This document shows, piece after piece, positions 40,306 to 48,821 of a stretch of 64,000 nt of DNA (position 1 is its first letter; each line of letters starts with the position of its first letter). Under the pieces are notes generated by a model. That model was not told the DNA's origin, ran no database searches, and worked only from the letters and a program-made list of their open reading frames with translations. Source of the stretch: Pseudomonadota bacterium (GTDB taxonomy: Bacteria > Myxococcota > Myxococcia > Myxococcales > Myxococcaceae); NCBI GenBank assembly GCA_023423535.1, contig JAFAFL010000095.1:124001-188000 (forward strand). The letters are read 5' to 3'. Made by a program: the position numbers and the translations under genes.

Positions 40306-40995
40306 ATGCCGAAGCAGCCGACGAAGCCGAGCTGGAACGACGCGCAGACTCTCGGTGCCGCCAAGCCGTTGGCGGAGTTGCTCGAAACCTACGAAGCGAG
40401 GCTCGCGCCCCGCCTGCCTCAGGGCTTCCGGTCCACGTACCGCGAGCTGCTCTCGCAGTTCGAGACCGCCGCGGCAGGAAAGCCCGTCGTGCTCACCCAG
40501 CAGAAGAGCGCGACCGAGCAGCTCGCCAGCGCCATCCGGGACGCCATCCGCGACGCGGGTGCCATCCGGAACGCGGTGCGCAACTCCACCGACGACAAGG
40601 CGGTCCACCGGCTCTTCGGGATCGGCGCCCGCACCGGCAGCGGCACTCTGGGCAACGCGCTCAGCGCCTTCGACGCGGTGATCGAGGCAATGGAGGCGCG
40701 CAGCAATGACCTCCACCTGTTCGGACTGACCCCGGCGGACCTCGATGCGGCGAAGGCGTCGCGCAAGAACCTCATCGACATCGACCTCGCGCAGGAGGGC
40801 CAGAAGGGGAAGAAGACCGGCGCCACGCAGTCGAAGCTGTCGCTGCAGAAGCAGCTCATCACCGCCACGCGCCGGCTCATCGGCGCCGCCGAGATCGAGT
40901 TCCGCGCCGAGCCGGAGATCCTCGCCCGCTTCCGCGCTCCCGTTCCTCCTCGCGGCGGCAAGAAGGTGCCGGCGCCCGCGCCCGCACCGGCGTAG
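40306..40995 (+). CDS. Unrecognised protein downstream of the MmeI-like gene
   Basis: The 229-residue protein has no signal peptide, no Cys and no transmembrane segment. The first ~150 residues look all-helical (LAELLETYEARLAPRLPQGF, ATEQLASAIRDAIRDAGAIR), then comes a basic Lys-rich stretch (AQEGQKGKKTG), another helical block and a Pro/Ala tail. An AGGAGAGAC ribosome binding site is present. GC3 is high, so it is a real gene. I do not recognise the family. It is co-oriented with the restriction-modification gene and may be part of the same locus, but there is no direct evidence. Confidence 0.65.
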   Translation: MPKQPTKPSWNDAQTLGAAKPLAELLETYEARLAPRLPQGFRSTYRELLSQFETAAAGKPVVLTQQKSATEQLASAIRDAIRDAGAIRNAVRNSTDDKAVHRLFGIGARTGSGTLGNALSAFDAVIEAMEARSNDLHLFGLTPADLDAAKASRKNLIDIDLAQEGQKGKKTGATQSKLSLQKQLITATRRLIGAAEIEFRAEPEILARFRAPVPPRGGKKVPAPAPAPA

Positions 40996-41057
40996 TCGGA
41001 CGACACCTCGCGCGCTTCCGCGAACGTCCGTTCGGCCTCCGCGGAAGCGCGTTGGAC

Positions 41058-41288
41058 CATCCGCCGGAGCCCGTTAGACGTCCGCCGGAGTTCGTTAGAC
41101 GTCCGCCGGAGTTCGTTAGACGCCCGCCGGAGTTCGTTAGACGCCCGCCGGAACCCGTTAGACGTCCGCCGGAGTTCGTTAGGCGCCCGCCGGAGCCCGT
41201 TAGGCGTCCGCCGGAGCCCGTTAGACGCCCGCCGGAGTCCGTTAGGCGTCCGCCGGAGTTCGTTAGACGCCCGCCGGAGCCCGTCAGT
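41058..41288. repeat. Eleven-copy 21-bp tandem repeat (minisatellite)
   Basis: Eleven units of 21 bp run without spacers from 41058 to 41288, consensus CGTCCGCCGGAGTTCGTTAGA. They vary mainly at TT/CC near position 13, GT/GC at positions 2-3 and the final A/G. The unit length is a multiple of three, so both strands stay open (RPPEFVR on plus, GGRLTNS on minus). No start with a ribosome binding site or high-quality codon pattern supports a gene here. The surrounding 40996-41367 holds nothing else I can identify. Confidence 0.9.
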
Positions 41289-41367
41289 CGCAGTCTCAGT
41301 CTCCGAAGTCCCCGTCGCACCTCAAGAAATGGCGGGCGAGCCGGTCGTCCGCAGCCAGGGAGAACCC

Positions 41368-41574
41368 GTGAAGCTCCTTCTGTCGATGGTTGGTGCCACC
41401 GCGCTGCTCGCGAGCCTGTCGATGACCACCGGTTGTGGCAGCGACGTGCGCTGCGTGAGGGCGATCGCCTGCGTCGAGACCTGCGGCGGACCGGTCGTTC
41501 ACGAGGGCTGTGAGTGCCCGAGTGAAACGGTCCCGCAGGAGACGTGTGCGGCAGACGGCGGGCAGAACCCGTAG
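41368..41574 (+). CDS. Small Cys-rich lipoprotein
   Basis: The 68-residue product starts at a GTG with GGGAG 7 bp upstream. A hydrophobic signal (LLLSMVGATALLASLSMTTGC) ends in a lipobox-like TTGC. The mature ~45 residues contain six further Cys, enough for three disulfides, and many Glu and Gly residues. Such tiny lipoproteins are common in myxobacteria, with unknown function. It lies just after the tandem array. Confidence 0.7.
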   Translation: MKLLLSMVGATALLASLSMTTGCGSDVRCVRAIACVETCGGPVVHEGCECPSETVPQETCAADGGQNP

Positions 41575-41817
41575 CTGGGCTCGCGAGCGCTCCCGGGCCG
41601 AGCGCTCTACTTCACCGGGTGAGCTGGCCAGCGCGCTCGGGTTGAGCGTCCTCTTCTGACGACACGGTGCGCCGTGCCCTCCGGTATGCGCACCGTTGTC
41701 CACCTCCACTCCGCGCCCCAGCCTTTCCGCACCACGAGGCGGAGGGTCGGGCATGACGGGAGCGGAGCAGTGGGTGGCCGTATCGGCCTGGCGCCGCGTG
41801 GGCGCGGGGAGGGCGGG

Positions 41818-42675
41818 ATGAGGACGACGAGGGGAAATCCCCTTCGCGGGGTGATGGGCGGGCTCGCGCGGCGGGCGCAGTCGAACTACGTGGCCGGACC
41901 GACGCTGTCCGACGCACTGGAGGTCTGCGAGCGGCACCACCGCCGCGGCATGAAGGTGGCGCTCTGCTACTGGAACGCGCGCGCGGACGGACCCGAGATC
42001 GTGACCGACCAGTGCCTGCACGTGCTCGAGGCGCTGCCGCTCAGAGGGCTCGACGGGTACCTCTCGGTGAAGGCGCCGGCGCTGGGGTTCGACGAGGGGC
42101 GGATCCTCGCGCTCGCCGAACGGGCGCGGGAGGGCGGCGCGCGGTTGCACTTCGACGCGATGGCGCCGGACGCCGTCGAGCGCACGCAGCGGCTCGCGGA
42201 GAGCGCACTGAAGACCGGCGCGCAGGTGGGGTTCACGCTGCCGTCGCGCTGGCGGCAGAGCGGGCACGACCTTGCGTGGGCGCTGGAGACGGGCGTCGCG
42301 CTGCGGCTGGTGAAGGGGCAGTGGGCGGCGCCGGGGGCGGACTGCGATCCGGCCTGGGCGCTGCTCGCGCTGGCGGGGAGGGTGGACGCGCGGTGTCCGG
42401 CTGTCGCGGTGGCCACGCACGACGCACCGCTGGCGGTGCTCGCGCTGGAACGCCTGGCCGGGGGCGGCGCGCGGTGCGTGGAGCTCGAACAGCTTCACGG
42501 CATGCGTCCCATCGCCTCTCGCGTGCTCCCGCTCGGCCGCGCGCGCGAGCGTTGGTACGTGCCGTTCGGTCATGGCTCGCTGCCCTACGCCATCGGCAGC
42601 AGCGCGAAGGGGAGCGGAGGCCTGCGCACCTGGGGCCGCTTCGCCGGCGACGTGCTGCGCGCGAAGGGGGGATGA
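41818..42675 (+). CDS. Proline-dehydrogenase-like (PRODH barrel) protein
   Basis: The 285-residue protein has the PRODH-type barrel signature: GYLSVKAPALG, a later RLVKGQWAAPG strand, VAVATHDAPLAV and a VELEQLHGM segment. The ATG at 41818 follows GGGGAGGGCGGG. It would oxidise proline to pyrroline-5-carboxylate with FAD, or act on a related substrate. The length fits the monofunctional catalytic barrel without the large C-terminal P5C dehydrogenase. No partner dehydrogenase is nearby, and several motifs deviate from textbook PutA, so the substrate remains open. Confidence 0.7.
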   Translation: MRTTRGNPLRGVMGGLARRAQSNYVAGPTLSDALEVCERHHRRGMKVALCYWNARADGPEIVTDQCLHVLEALPLRGLDGYLSVKAPALGFDEGRILALAERAREGGARLHFDAMAPDAVERTQRLAESALKTGAQVGFTLPSRWRQSGHDLAWALETGVALRLVKGQWAAPGADCDPAWALLALAGRVDARCPAVAVATHDAPLAVLALERLAGGGARCVELEQLHGMRPIASRVLPLGRARERWYVPFGHGSLPYAIGSSAKGSGGLRTWGRFAGDVLRAKGG

Positions 42676-42717
42676 CCTCGCGAGGGCCCCCGGGCGCATC
42701 CTCTATATGGTGCGCGC

Positions 42718-43491
42718 ATGAACAGGCCCCTCACGCTGCTCTCGCTCGCGGCGCTCACGCTCGCCTGCCGCACCGTCCCGCCGCCGGTGCAGTCGCAGTC
42801 CGCGTCCTTCTCCAGCGCGTCGTCCTATTCGGCGGCGGTCTCGACCTACGACGCCCTCGCGGTGACTGCCGGCGCGGCGATGCCCGGCGAGCTCATCGTG
42901 CGTCCGGATCAGGTGGTGCAGTCCTTCGCCATCCGCTCGAAGGCGGGCAGCGCGAGCGAGCAGCTGGAGGCGCTGCGCGCGGCCGCCTCGGCGGTGGAGG
43001 CGCGCTTCGCGGAGAGGACGGGCGGCGCGGCGAAGGCGGTCATCGTCGGCATGCGGCTCGAGCGACGCGCGGGGAAGGTGCGCGACGGAGGGCTGGCGGC
43101 GGTGCTCGATGGAGAGGTGGTGCTGCCGCTGCCTGTCGACGCCGACGTGTGGGCGCGCGCGAAGGCGCTGGTCGGGCTGCAGGAGACGGCGGCGCTGCTC
43201 GCGGAGGAGGGGCTGAAGAAGGACGACCCGCTCGACTACAGCTTCGCGGCCCCGGCGCCTTCGGTGGCGAACGTCGAGCCGCACCGGGCCCGCCTCGTCG
43301 AGCAGTGGGCGCAGCGCGCGCGGCAGTTCTCGCAGGCTGCCAGTCATCCGAGCGCGCCGCTGGGCGTCGTCGATTGCCGCGCGGTGCCGGAGATCCGACA
43401 GCGCGTCATCTCGCTCGAGCGGGTGGCGCTGGGCCTCGAGCCGCAGTGCCGGATCGACGCGTTGACCGGTCACGGACAGCGCCGCGAGTAG
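42718..43491 (+). CDS. Lipoprotein of unknown family
   Basis: The 257-residue protein has a signal peptide and lipobox (LAALTLACRTV). The mature part begins with a Ser/Gln-rich linker (SQSASFSSASSYSAAVS). After it come an alpha/beta-like domain with PGELIVRPDQVVQSF, AVIVGMRLERR and long Ala-rich helices. Four Cys in total, including the lipidated one. I do not recognise the family. It starts 42 bp after the PRODH-like gene and may be co-transcribed. Confidence 0.7.
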   Translation: MNRPLTLLSLAALTLACRTVPPPVQSQSASFSSASSYSAAVSTYDALAVTAGAAMPGELIVRPDQVVQSFAIRSKAGSASEQLEALRAAASAVEARFAERTGGAAKAVIVGMRLERRAGKVRDGGLAAVLDGEVVLPLPVDADVWARAKALVGLQETAALLAEEGLKKDDPLDYSFAAPAPSVANVEPHRARLVEQWAQRARQFSQAASHPSAPLGVVDCRAVPEIRQRVISLERVALGLEPQCRIDALTGHGQRRE

Positions 43492-43599
43492 GCAGCCAGG
43501 TTCGATCGGTCACGTGCTCGACGGTGTCGCGGTGCTGCGCAGGTGTGCAGCGGCGCGAGACGTTGCCCGTGCAGGGCCCGATGTCCACGTTGGCCCGCC

Positions 43600-44694
43600 A
43601 TGACGGTCAAGACCTGGGTGCGGGGCGTGGTGTGCGGGGGAGTCATCTCCTGCCTGGCGGGGTGCAGTGGTGCGGCGTTCGATCAGCAGGACGACGGGCA
43701 GGGTGGCATCACGCCCGGACCGACGGGGAGCGAGGCGCCGGAGGTGCTGACCGAGCCGCGGTGGACGGTGGCGCCGGGCCTCTCCGACCGGCGGTGTGAC
43801 GCGTCGGTGTCGTTGCTCGCGGACGGTCGCGCGCTGGTGACCGGCGGCCGCGACCCCGCGTGGTCGAAGACGGCGTGGACGACCGCGGACCTCTTCGATC
43901 CCGCGACGGACACCTGGAAGAGCGTGGCGCCGATGCTCGCGGACCGGTCCGGTCACCTGCAGATCACGCTCGGGGACGGGCGTGTGCTCGTGGCCGGCGG
44001 CGCGGAGACGATCGCCCATCCGAAGGGGCGCGTGCTGGAGCTGGCGGAGATCTTCGATCCAGGCGCCGCGGGCGGTGCCGGCGAGTGGTTCCCCACCGCG
44101 CCGCTGCCGGTGCCCATGTCCCAGGTGAGCGGCGTGCTGCTCGCGGACGGGCGCGTGTTGGCGGTCTCTCCGATGGGCGCGGCGCTGTTCGACCCTTCGC
44201 GCGAGGCCTGGGAGAACGTGTCACCGCCGAAGGCGATGAGCTCCGCGCGGCGGCTGGACGATGGACGCGTGCTCGCGCTGCACAGCGGCGGCGAGGCGCT
44301 GCTCTTCGATCCGGCGGCGAAGACGTGGGAGGCCGTCGAGGCGCTGACCTCTCCGGATGGCGCGATGTATGCGCGCTTCCTCTCCAGCGACGGTGAGCCG
44401 CTGGTGCTCGCGAACGAGCGGCTCCTGGCCTTCGATCTCGCCACGAAGTCGTGGGTTGAGCGCGAGACCCTCGCCGAGGCGCCGGCGAACTTCGGCGTGA
44501 CCACGCACTACGGGACCTACGTGCCCGCGCGAAGGCTGCACCGTGCGCCGGATGCGAAGGCGGTGGAGCTGCCGGAGCTGCCTGCCACGCCGTGTGGCGA
44601 CCACGGCATCACGCTGCGCGATGGGCGGCTGCTCCTGCCCGGCCCCGAGGCGACGCTGCTCCTCGAGCTGCCGCAGACGGAGCAGACGGAGTAG
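43600..44694 (+). CDS. Kelch-repeat lipoprotein
   Basis: The 364-residue protein has a signal peptide and lipobox (VISCLAGCSG). The mature region is built of Kelch motifs of about 50 residues (LLADGRALVTGGRD, TLGDGRVLVAGGAE, LLADGRVLAVSPMG, LDDGRVLALHSGG), each with a DGR-turn and a GG pair. The blades form a beta-propeller, typically used for protein binding or, in galactose-oxidase-like folds, for catalysis. No metal-site set is obvious here, so a binding role is more likely. The ATG at 43600 starts the signal peptide; a longer frame to 43543 looks non-coding. Confidence 0.85.
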   Translation: MTVKTWVRGVVCGGVISCLAGCSGAAFDQQDDGQGGITPGPTGSEAPEVLTEPRWTVAPGLSDRRCDASVSLLADGRALVTGGRDPAWSKTAWTTADLFDPATDTWKSVAPMLADRSGHLQITLGDGRVLVAGGAETIAHPKGRVLELAEIFDPGAAGGAGEWFPTAPLPVPMSQVSGVLLADGRVLAVSPMGAALFDPSREAWENVSPPKAMSSARRLDDGRVLALHSGGEALLFDPAAKTWEAVEALTSPDGAMYARFLSSDGEPLVLANERLLAFDLATKSWVERETLAEAPANFGVTTHYGTYVPARRLHRAPDAKAVELPELPATPCGDHGITLRDGRLLLPGPEATLLLELPQTEQTE

Positions 44695-44730
44695 TCGCTC
44701 GGCCGTGACGCGGGCGCGTAGGCTCCGGCC

Positions 44731-46671
44731 ATGCGCCCGCTCTCCTTTTCCGCGCTGCTGCTGTGGACGGCCCTTCTCGGGGCCGTGGCCTGTGGTCCGA
44801 CGGTGGCGACACCCGAAGGTCCGCCGCCGCGCGAGCCCGGTGTGCGTGCGCCGCTCAGCGCCGCGTGTGATCCGACGGATGCGACGCGCTGTGCGCTGCC
44901 CTGGCCGTCGAACACGTTCACCGTCGCGGATGCGAGCCGCGCGACGGGACTGCGGGTGGCGGTCGGTGCGGGGACGTTGCCGCGGCGCGACGATCCCTCG
45001 TTCCTCAACCTCGCGGACGGCTTCTCGCGGGTGACGCCGGTGATGGCGGGCTTCCCGGTGCAGGTGGATCCGGGAACCGTCGAGGGCGCGATGCGGCTGC
45101 TCGTCGCGCAGCCCGGTGCGGCGGACGAGGCGCAGGAGGTGCCGCTCCACGTGGAGCTCGTGCCCAGCATCAGTCCGCGCACGGGGGCGCCGGAGACGCT
45201 GCTGGTCGGCCTGCCGCGACGGCCGCTGGCGGCGGCGAGCGATCACGTGGTCGTGGTGCTCGACTCGCTGCGCGCGATGGACGGCTCGGCGCTGAGACCG
45301 GAGGAGACGACGAGGGTGGACCTCGGCCTGCGCGCCGCGGAGACGGACGAGGAGCGCGCGCGCTTCGCCTACCACGCGCCGACGAGAGCGCTGCTCGCGC
45401 GTGCCGGCATCGCTCCCGAGCGCGTGCTCCGGGTGTGGGACTTCACCACCCGGTCCGCAGACGATCCGCGCGTGCGACTGCAGGCGATGCGCGCGCGGTT
45501 GCTGGAGGCGATCGACAGCGGAGAGGTGGGCCTCGCGTGGGACCGGGTGGAGCCGCGCGTGTCGGGACCGGTGGCGCTCGTCGCGGTGGGACGGCTCACC
45601 GGGCTGCCAGCGTTCCGCGATGCAGAGGGGATGCTCGCGCTGGACGAGCGTGGGATGCCTCGCGTGGAGGGCCTTCACGATGCGCCATTCCGCGTGATGG
45701 TCCCGCGCGGCGAGGGCGACTGGCGGGTGGTGATGTACGGGCACGGTACCGGCGGCAACGTGGACGACGCGGCGTTCGACGCGAGCATCGCCGGGCTCGG
45801 GTTGGGGAAGGTGGGCGGGCTCTTCTACGGCTGGGACGAGGAGGGCGTGATCGAGACCTTCCTCTCCTTCGAACGCGTGCAGAGCGGCGTGGCGCGTTCC
45901 ACCGCGGGTCTGATGCAGGCGCTCGCGGATCTCTCGGCGGTGGAGCACGCGCTGAACGGGATGCTCGGCGAGGCGCTGGCCGCTCCTGTCATCGGCGGCG
46001 TGGACAACCCGGAGGCGGGGAGGAGGCCTGCGGCGGCGGAGCCCATCTGGACCGGGGGATCGCTCGGCGGAACGATGGGGCTCGTCTATTCGGGGCTCTC
46101 GCCGCGAATCCGCTTCGCGGTGCTCAACGTGGCGGGCGCGGGCTGGACTCACTTCGTGCCGGGGAGCGACCTCTTCGCGCTCATCGGTCCGTCGCACGCC
46201 GCGGGCTACGGCAGCGCGCTCGACTTCCGGTTGTCGCTGATGGCGAGCCAGCTCGCGTGGGACGACGTGGACGGCGCGAACTGGACCGATGGGCTCGCGG
46301 AGGAGGGCGGCGCGTACCTCGTGCAGCAGAGCATGGGCGATCCGATCCTCCCGAACATCGGCACCGAGCTGTGCGCGGCCTCCGTCGGCGCGGCGGCGGT
46401 GGGTGAGGTGCTCTCTGCTGTTCCGGGCGCGGAGCGAAGCGACAGGGTCGAAGGCCGCAGCGCGCTGACCCAGTACCGCGTGCCGGAGACCGTCAGTGGG
46501 CTGGGGCGGCACGGCTTCGCCGATCGCTCAGGGCCTGCCGGTGACGCCGCGCGCGAGCAGATCACCCGCTTCCTCCAGAGCGCACTCTCGGGCCAACCGG
46601 TGATCGAGCTGCCCCAGCTCTGCGCGCAGAACGTGCCGGCGGGGAGCTGCGACTTCAGCGCGTCGCCGTGA
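44731..46671 (+). CDS. Alpha/beta-hydrolase lipoprotein, lipase-like
   Basis: The 646-residue protein has a signal peptide and lipobox (LLGAVACGPT). An N-terminal region of ~60-100 residues (CALPWPSNTFTVADASRATGL) recalls the N-terminal domain of bacterial virulence-factor lipases. The hydrolase core has a nucleophile elbow GGSLGGTMG and RVVMYGHGTGGN (oxyanion region). A C-terminal His is not obvious. Several Cys (e.g. GTELCAAS, PQLCAQNV, AGSCDF) fit an exported protein. The likely role is surface esterase or lipase; substrate unknown. It follows the Kelch gene by 36 bp. Confidence 0.75.
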   Translation: MRPLSFSALLLWTALLGAVACGPTVATPEGPPPREPGVRAPLSAACDPTDATRCALPWPSNTFTVADASRATGLRVAVGAGTLPRRDDPSFLNLADGFSRVTPVMAGFPVQVDPGTVEGAMRLLVAQPGAADEAQEVPLHVELVPSISPRTGAPETLLVGLPRRPLAAASDHVVVVLDSLRAMDGSALRPEETTRVDLGLRAAETDEERARFAYHAPTRALLARAGIAPERVLRVWDFTTRSADDPRVRLQAMRARLLEAIDSGEVGLAWDRVEPRVSGPVALVAVGRLTGLPAFRDAEGMLALDERGMPRVEGLHDAPFRVMVPRGEGDWRVVMYGHGTGGNVDDAAFDASIAGLGLGKVGGLFYGWDEEGVIETFLSFERVQSGVARSTAGLMQALADLSAVEHALNGMLGEALAAPVIGGVDNPEAGRRPAAAEPIWTGGSLGGTMGLVYSGLSPRIRFAVLNVAGAGWTHFVPGSDLFALIGPSHAAGYGSALDFRLSLMASQLAWDDVDGANWTDGLAEEGGAYLVQQSMGDPILPNIGTELCAASVGAAAVGEVLSAVPGAERSDRVEGRSALTQYRVPETVSGLGRHGFADRSGPAGDAAREQITRFLQSALSGQPVIELPQLCAQNVPAGSCDFSASP

Positions 46672-46743
46672 GTCTGTGTTTTGACCCCGCTCGCGGCGCG
46701 CTCCTATCGTGACCGCAACTCGCTACACGTGCAGGGAGGCCAC

Positions 46744-48033
46744 ATGGTCCGGGTCCGGAGGCAGGGCGCTTCGAGGGTGCTGGTGCTCGCAGCGCTCGCG
46801 GTGTTGGGGACGGCGGCGTGCGGCGGCGAGAAGATCCAGACGAACACCGAGCTTCCCCGTGCGTCGTTCACCGCCACGCCCACCGCGGCGAGGCCACAGG
46901 TGGTGAAGCTCGATGCGACCGCGTCCTTCGCGCTCGCGGGCAGGCTCGCCGCGTACCGCTGGTCGCTCGGAGATGGCAGCGCGGAGGTGGAGCTCGATGG
47001 CCCCACGCACGTGCACAGCTACACCGCCGCGGGCGAGTACGAGATCTCGCTGGTGGTGGTGGACGACGCGGGCGCGCAGAGCGAGCCCGTCACGCGGAAG
47101 GTGACGATCAGCGCGGTGAACAGCGCGCCGCCGAAGGCGCTCATCACCGGCCCTTCGACCGCGCTGCTCGGCGAGGAGCTCTTCTTCGACGGCAGCGGCT
47201 CGGCGCCCTCGGGCGACCTGCAGAAGTACGAGTGGGACTTCGGCGATCCGGCGTCCGGTCCGCTCAACGCGAGCGGCGCGGTGACCGCGGGACACCGGTT
47301 CCTGCAGCCGGGCTCGTACACGGTGAAGCTCACGGTGACCGACAGCCTCGGGCAGCGCGACACCGCCGAGCACCTCGTGGCGGTGGGCCAGCTGATGCCG
47401 ACCGCGGTGTGCACCTTCTCGCCCGCGCAGGCACTGCAGGGCGTGCCGGTGACCTTCGACGCGACGCAGTCCACCGCGCCGGATGGCTCGAGCATCAAGC
47501 TCTACGTGTGGGATCTCGACGACGGGAGCGCGCAGAAGACCGGCGCAACGGTGACGCACACCTACAACGTGCAGGCGACCTTCAGGCCTAAGCTGCAGGT
47601 CATCGACTCGCAGAACCGTGTGGCGGAGACGACGTGCCCGGAGGTGACCGTGGCCGCGCCGCCGCTCTGCGTGGCGGAGTACTCGCTGGACGCGAACCCG
47701 AAGACGCAGCCGTGCAGCTTCTGGGGAAACACCACCTGGGGCGGCGTGAAGCTCAACCTCGAGCAGCGCGAGGACGGCACGGTCAGCGCCACCGAGCAGT
47801 TCAACAACCAGACGATCACCTTCACCGGCACCTGGGCGGGCACCAGCTTCACCATGAACGGGAGCTACACGCAGGCCGGGAGCCTCGGGGACACCATCAC
47901 CACCGACGCCACCGTGCAGGGCACCTTCGCCGGCTGCGGCGCGTGGACGGGGACGTGGGTGGAGACCGCGACGTCGGATTCGCTCGGGACGCTGTGCACG
48001 CTGACGTGGAACGTCTCCGCGTCGCGGCTGTGA
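46744..48033 (+). CDS. PKD-domain lipoprotein (three PKD-like domains)
   Basis: The 429-residue protein has a signal peptide and lipobox (LAVLGTAACGG). It contains three PKD-like Ig domains (YRWSLGDGSAE, YEWDFGDPASG, YVWDLDDGSAQ), each followed by an HSY/HRF/HTY-type strand. The C-terminal ~115 residues (SFWGNTTWGGVKLNLEQ, TITFTGTWAGTSFTMNGSY) form another beta domain with a Cys pair. PKD domains mediate surface interactions, often with polysaccharides. The preferred start is the ATG at 46744, because upstream in-frame sequence has no signal-peptide features. A paralogous design appears in the gene at 48804. Confidence 0.85.
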   Translation: MVRVRRQGASRVLVLAALAVLGTAACGGEKIQTNTELPRASFTATPTAARPQVVKLDATASFALAGRLAAYRWSLGDGSAEVELDGPTHVHSYTAAGEYEISLVVVDDAGAQSEPVTRKVTISAVNSAPPKALITGPSTALLGEELFFDGSGSAPSGDLQKYEWDFGDPASGPLNASGAVTAGHRFLQPGSYTVKLTVTDSLGQRDTAEHLVAVGQLMPTAVCTFSPAQALQGVPVTFDATQSTAPDGSSIKLYVWDLDDGSAQKTGATVTHTYNVQATFRPKLQVIDSQNRVAETTCPEVTVAAPPLCVAEYSLDANPKTQPCSFWGNTTWGGVKLNLEQREDGTVSATEQFNNQTITFTGTWAGTSFTMNGSYTQAGSLGDTITTDATVQGTFAGCGAWTGTWVETATSDSLGTLCTLTWNVSASRL

Positions 48034-48047
48034 ACGTGCCTTCGGCT

Positions 48048-48071
48048 TCAGCGCTTGAATCAGCGCTTGAA
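48048..48071 (-). repeat. 12-bp tandem duplication spanning the esterase stop codon
   Basis: TCAGCGCTTGAA occurs twice in direct succession. Read on the minus strand, TTCAAGCGCTGA is repeated, so the final codons and stop of the esterase gene are followed by an in-frame second copy with its own stop. Confidence 0.85.
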
Positions 48072-48821
48072 GAGAAAGCGCAGCGCGCCCGGCAGCCGGC
48101 GGCCCCAGTCGCTCTCGTGGTGCCGCCCCTTCGGATCGAGGCGGACGCGGAGCTGGTCGTCGCCGTAGCCGCGCGCGCGCAGCAGCGGGACGAGCTCCTT
48201 CATCCACTCGGCCATGCGACCCCCGGCCTCTCGCGCGCCGCAGTCGAGGTACAGCCGAGACCGCTCCGGAACGGGCTGCTTCTCCAGCCAGTCGAAGATG
48301 CGGCGGTCGGACCAGAAGAGCGACGAGGACATGCAGAGCGCGCCGCCGAAGACGTCCGGCCGGCGGTGGTGCGCGTAGAGCGACGCGAGCCCTCCGAGCG
48401 ACGAGCCGCCGATGAAGACGCCCTCGGGTCCCGGCGTGATCGCGAACCCGTCGCGCACGCGCGGCACGAGCCGGTCCGCGATCCAGTCGATGAAGCGCGC
48501 CGCACCGCCGCCCGCGCCACCGTGGCGTCGGTCCTTCCACGGCGTCAGCTCATCCATCCGCTTCTCGCCGCCGTTGGCGAGGCCCACGAGGATCGGCACC
48601 CGGACGGTGCGCGGTCCGAGGCTCTCCGCTGCGTCGTGCGCGTGCCAGCCGCCGGCGAAAGAGCCCTCGTCGCCGAAGACGTTCTGACCGTCGAAGAGGA
48701 AGAGCGCCGGGCCTTCGTCTCTCGTGTGAAGGTCCGCGCGTTCGGGCACGTACACCCTCACCGCGCGCGGGCCGAAGCCCGGCACCTCCAGGAGCCCCAG
48801 ATCGTGGAACGTCCCGCTCAT
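48060..48821 (-). CDS. Alpha/beta-hydrolase esterase (Fes/EstD-like)
   Basis: The 253-residue protein has a nucleophile elbow GGSSLGGLASLYAHH and a YVPERADL/ALFLFDGQNVF N-terminal core, like the enterobactin-esterase/EstD group of serine hydrolases. A C-terminal catalytic His lies in GRHHESDWGRRL. There is no signal peptide. The group acts on ferric siderophores, acetyl-sugars or related esters; the substrate is unknown. A strong purine-rich Shine-Dalgarno (AGGAGGAGGAGGG) precedes the ATG at 48821. That leader lies inside the 5' end of the divergent PKD gene. Confidence 0.88.
   Translation of the reverse strand: MSGTFHDLGLLEVPGFGPRAVRVYVPERADLHTRDEGPALFLFDGQNVFGDEGSFAGGWHAHDAAESLGPRTVRVPILVGLANGGEKRMDELTPWKDRRHGGAGGGAARFIDWIADRLVPRVRDGFAITPGPEGVFIGGSSLGGLASLYAHHRRPDVFGGALCMSSSLFWSDRRIFDWLEKQPVPERSRLYLDCGAREAGGRMAEWMKELVPLLRARGYGDDQLRVRLDPKGRHHESDWGRRLPGALRFLFKR

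Noticed and set aside
41058..41288. Possible CRISPR array
   Set aside because: The units are contiguous with no unique spacers, and no cas genes are present.
41052..41513. Frame of RPPEFVR heptapeptide repeats through the tandem array
   Set aside because: A 21-bp repeat keeps all frames open by arithmetic. There is no ribosome binding site, and the frame overlaps a better-supported lipoprotein.
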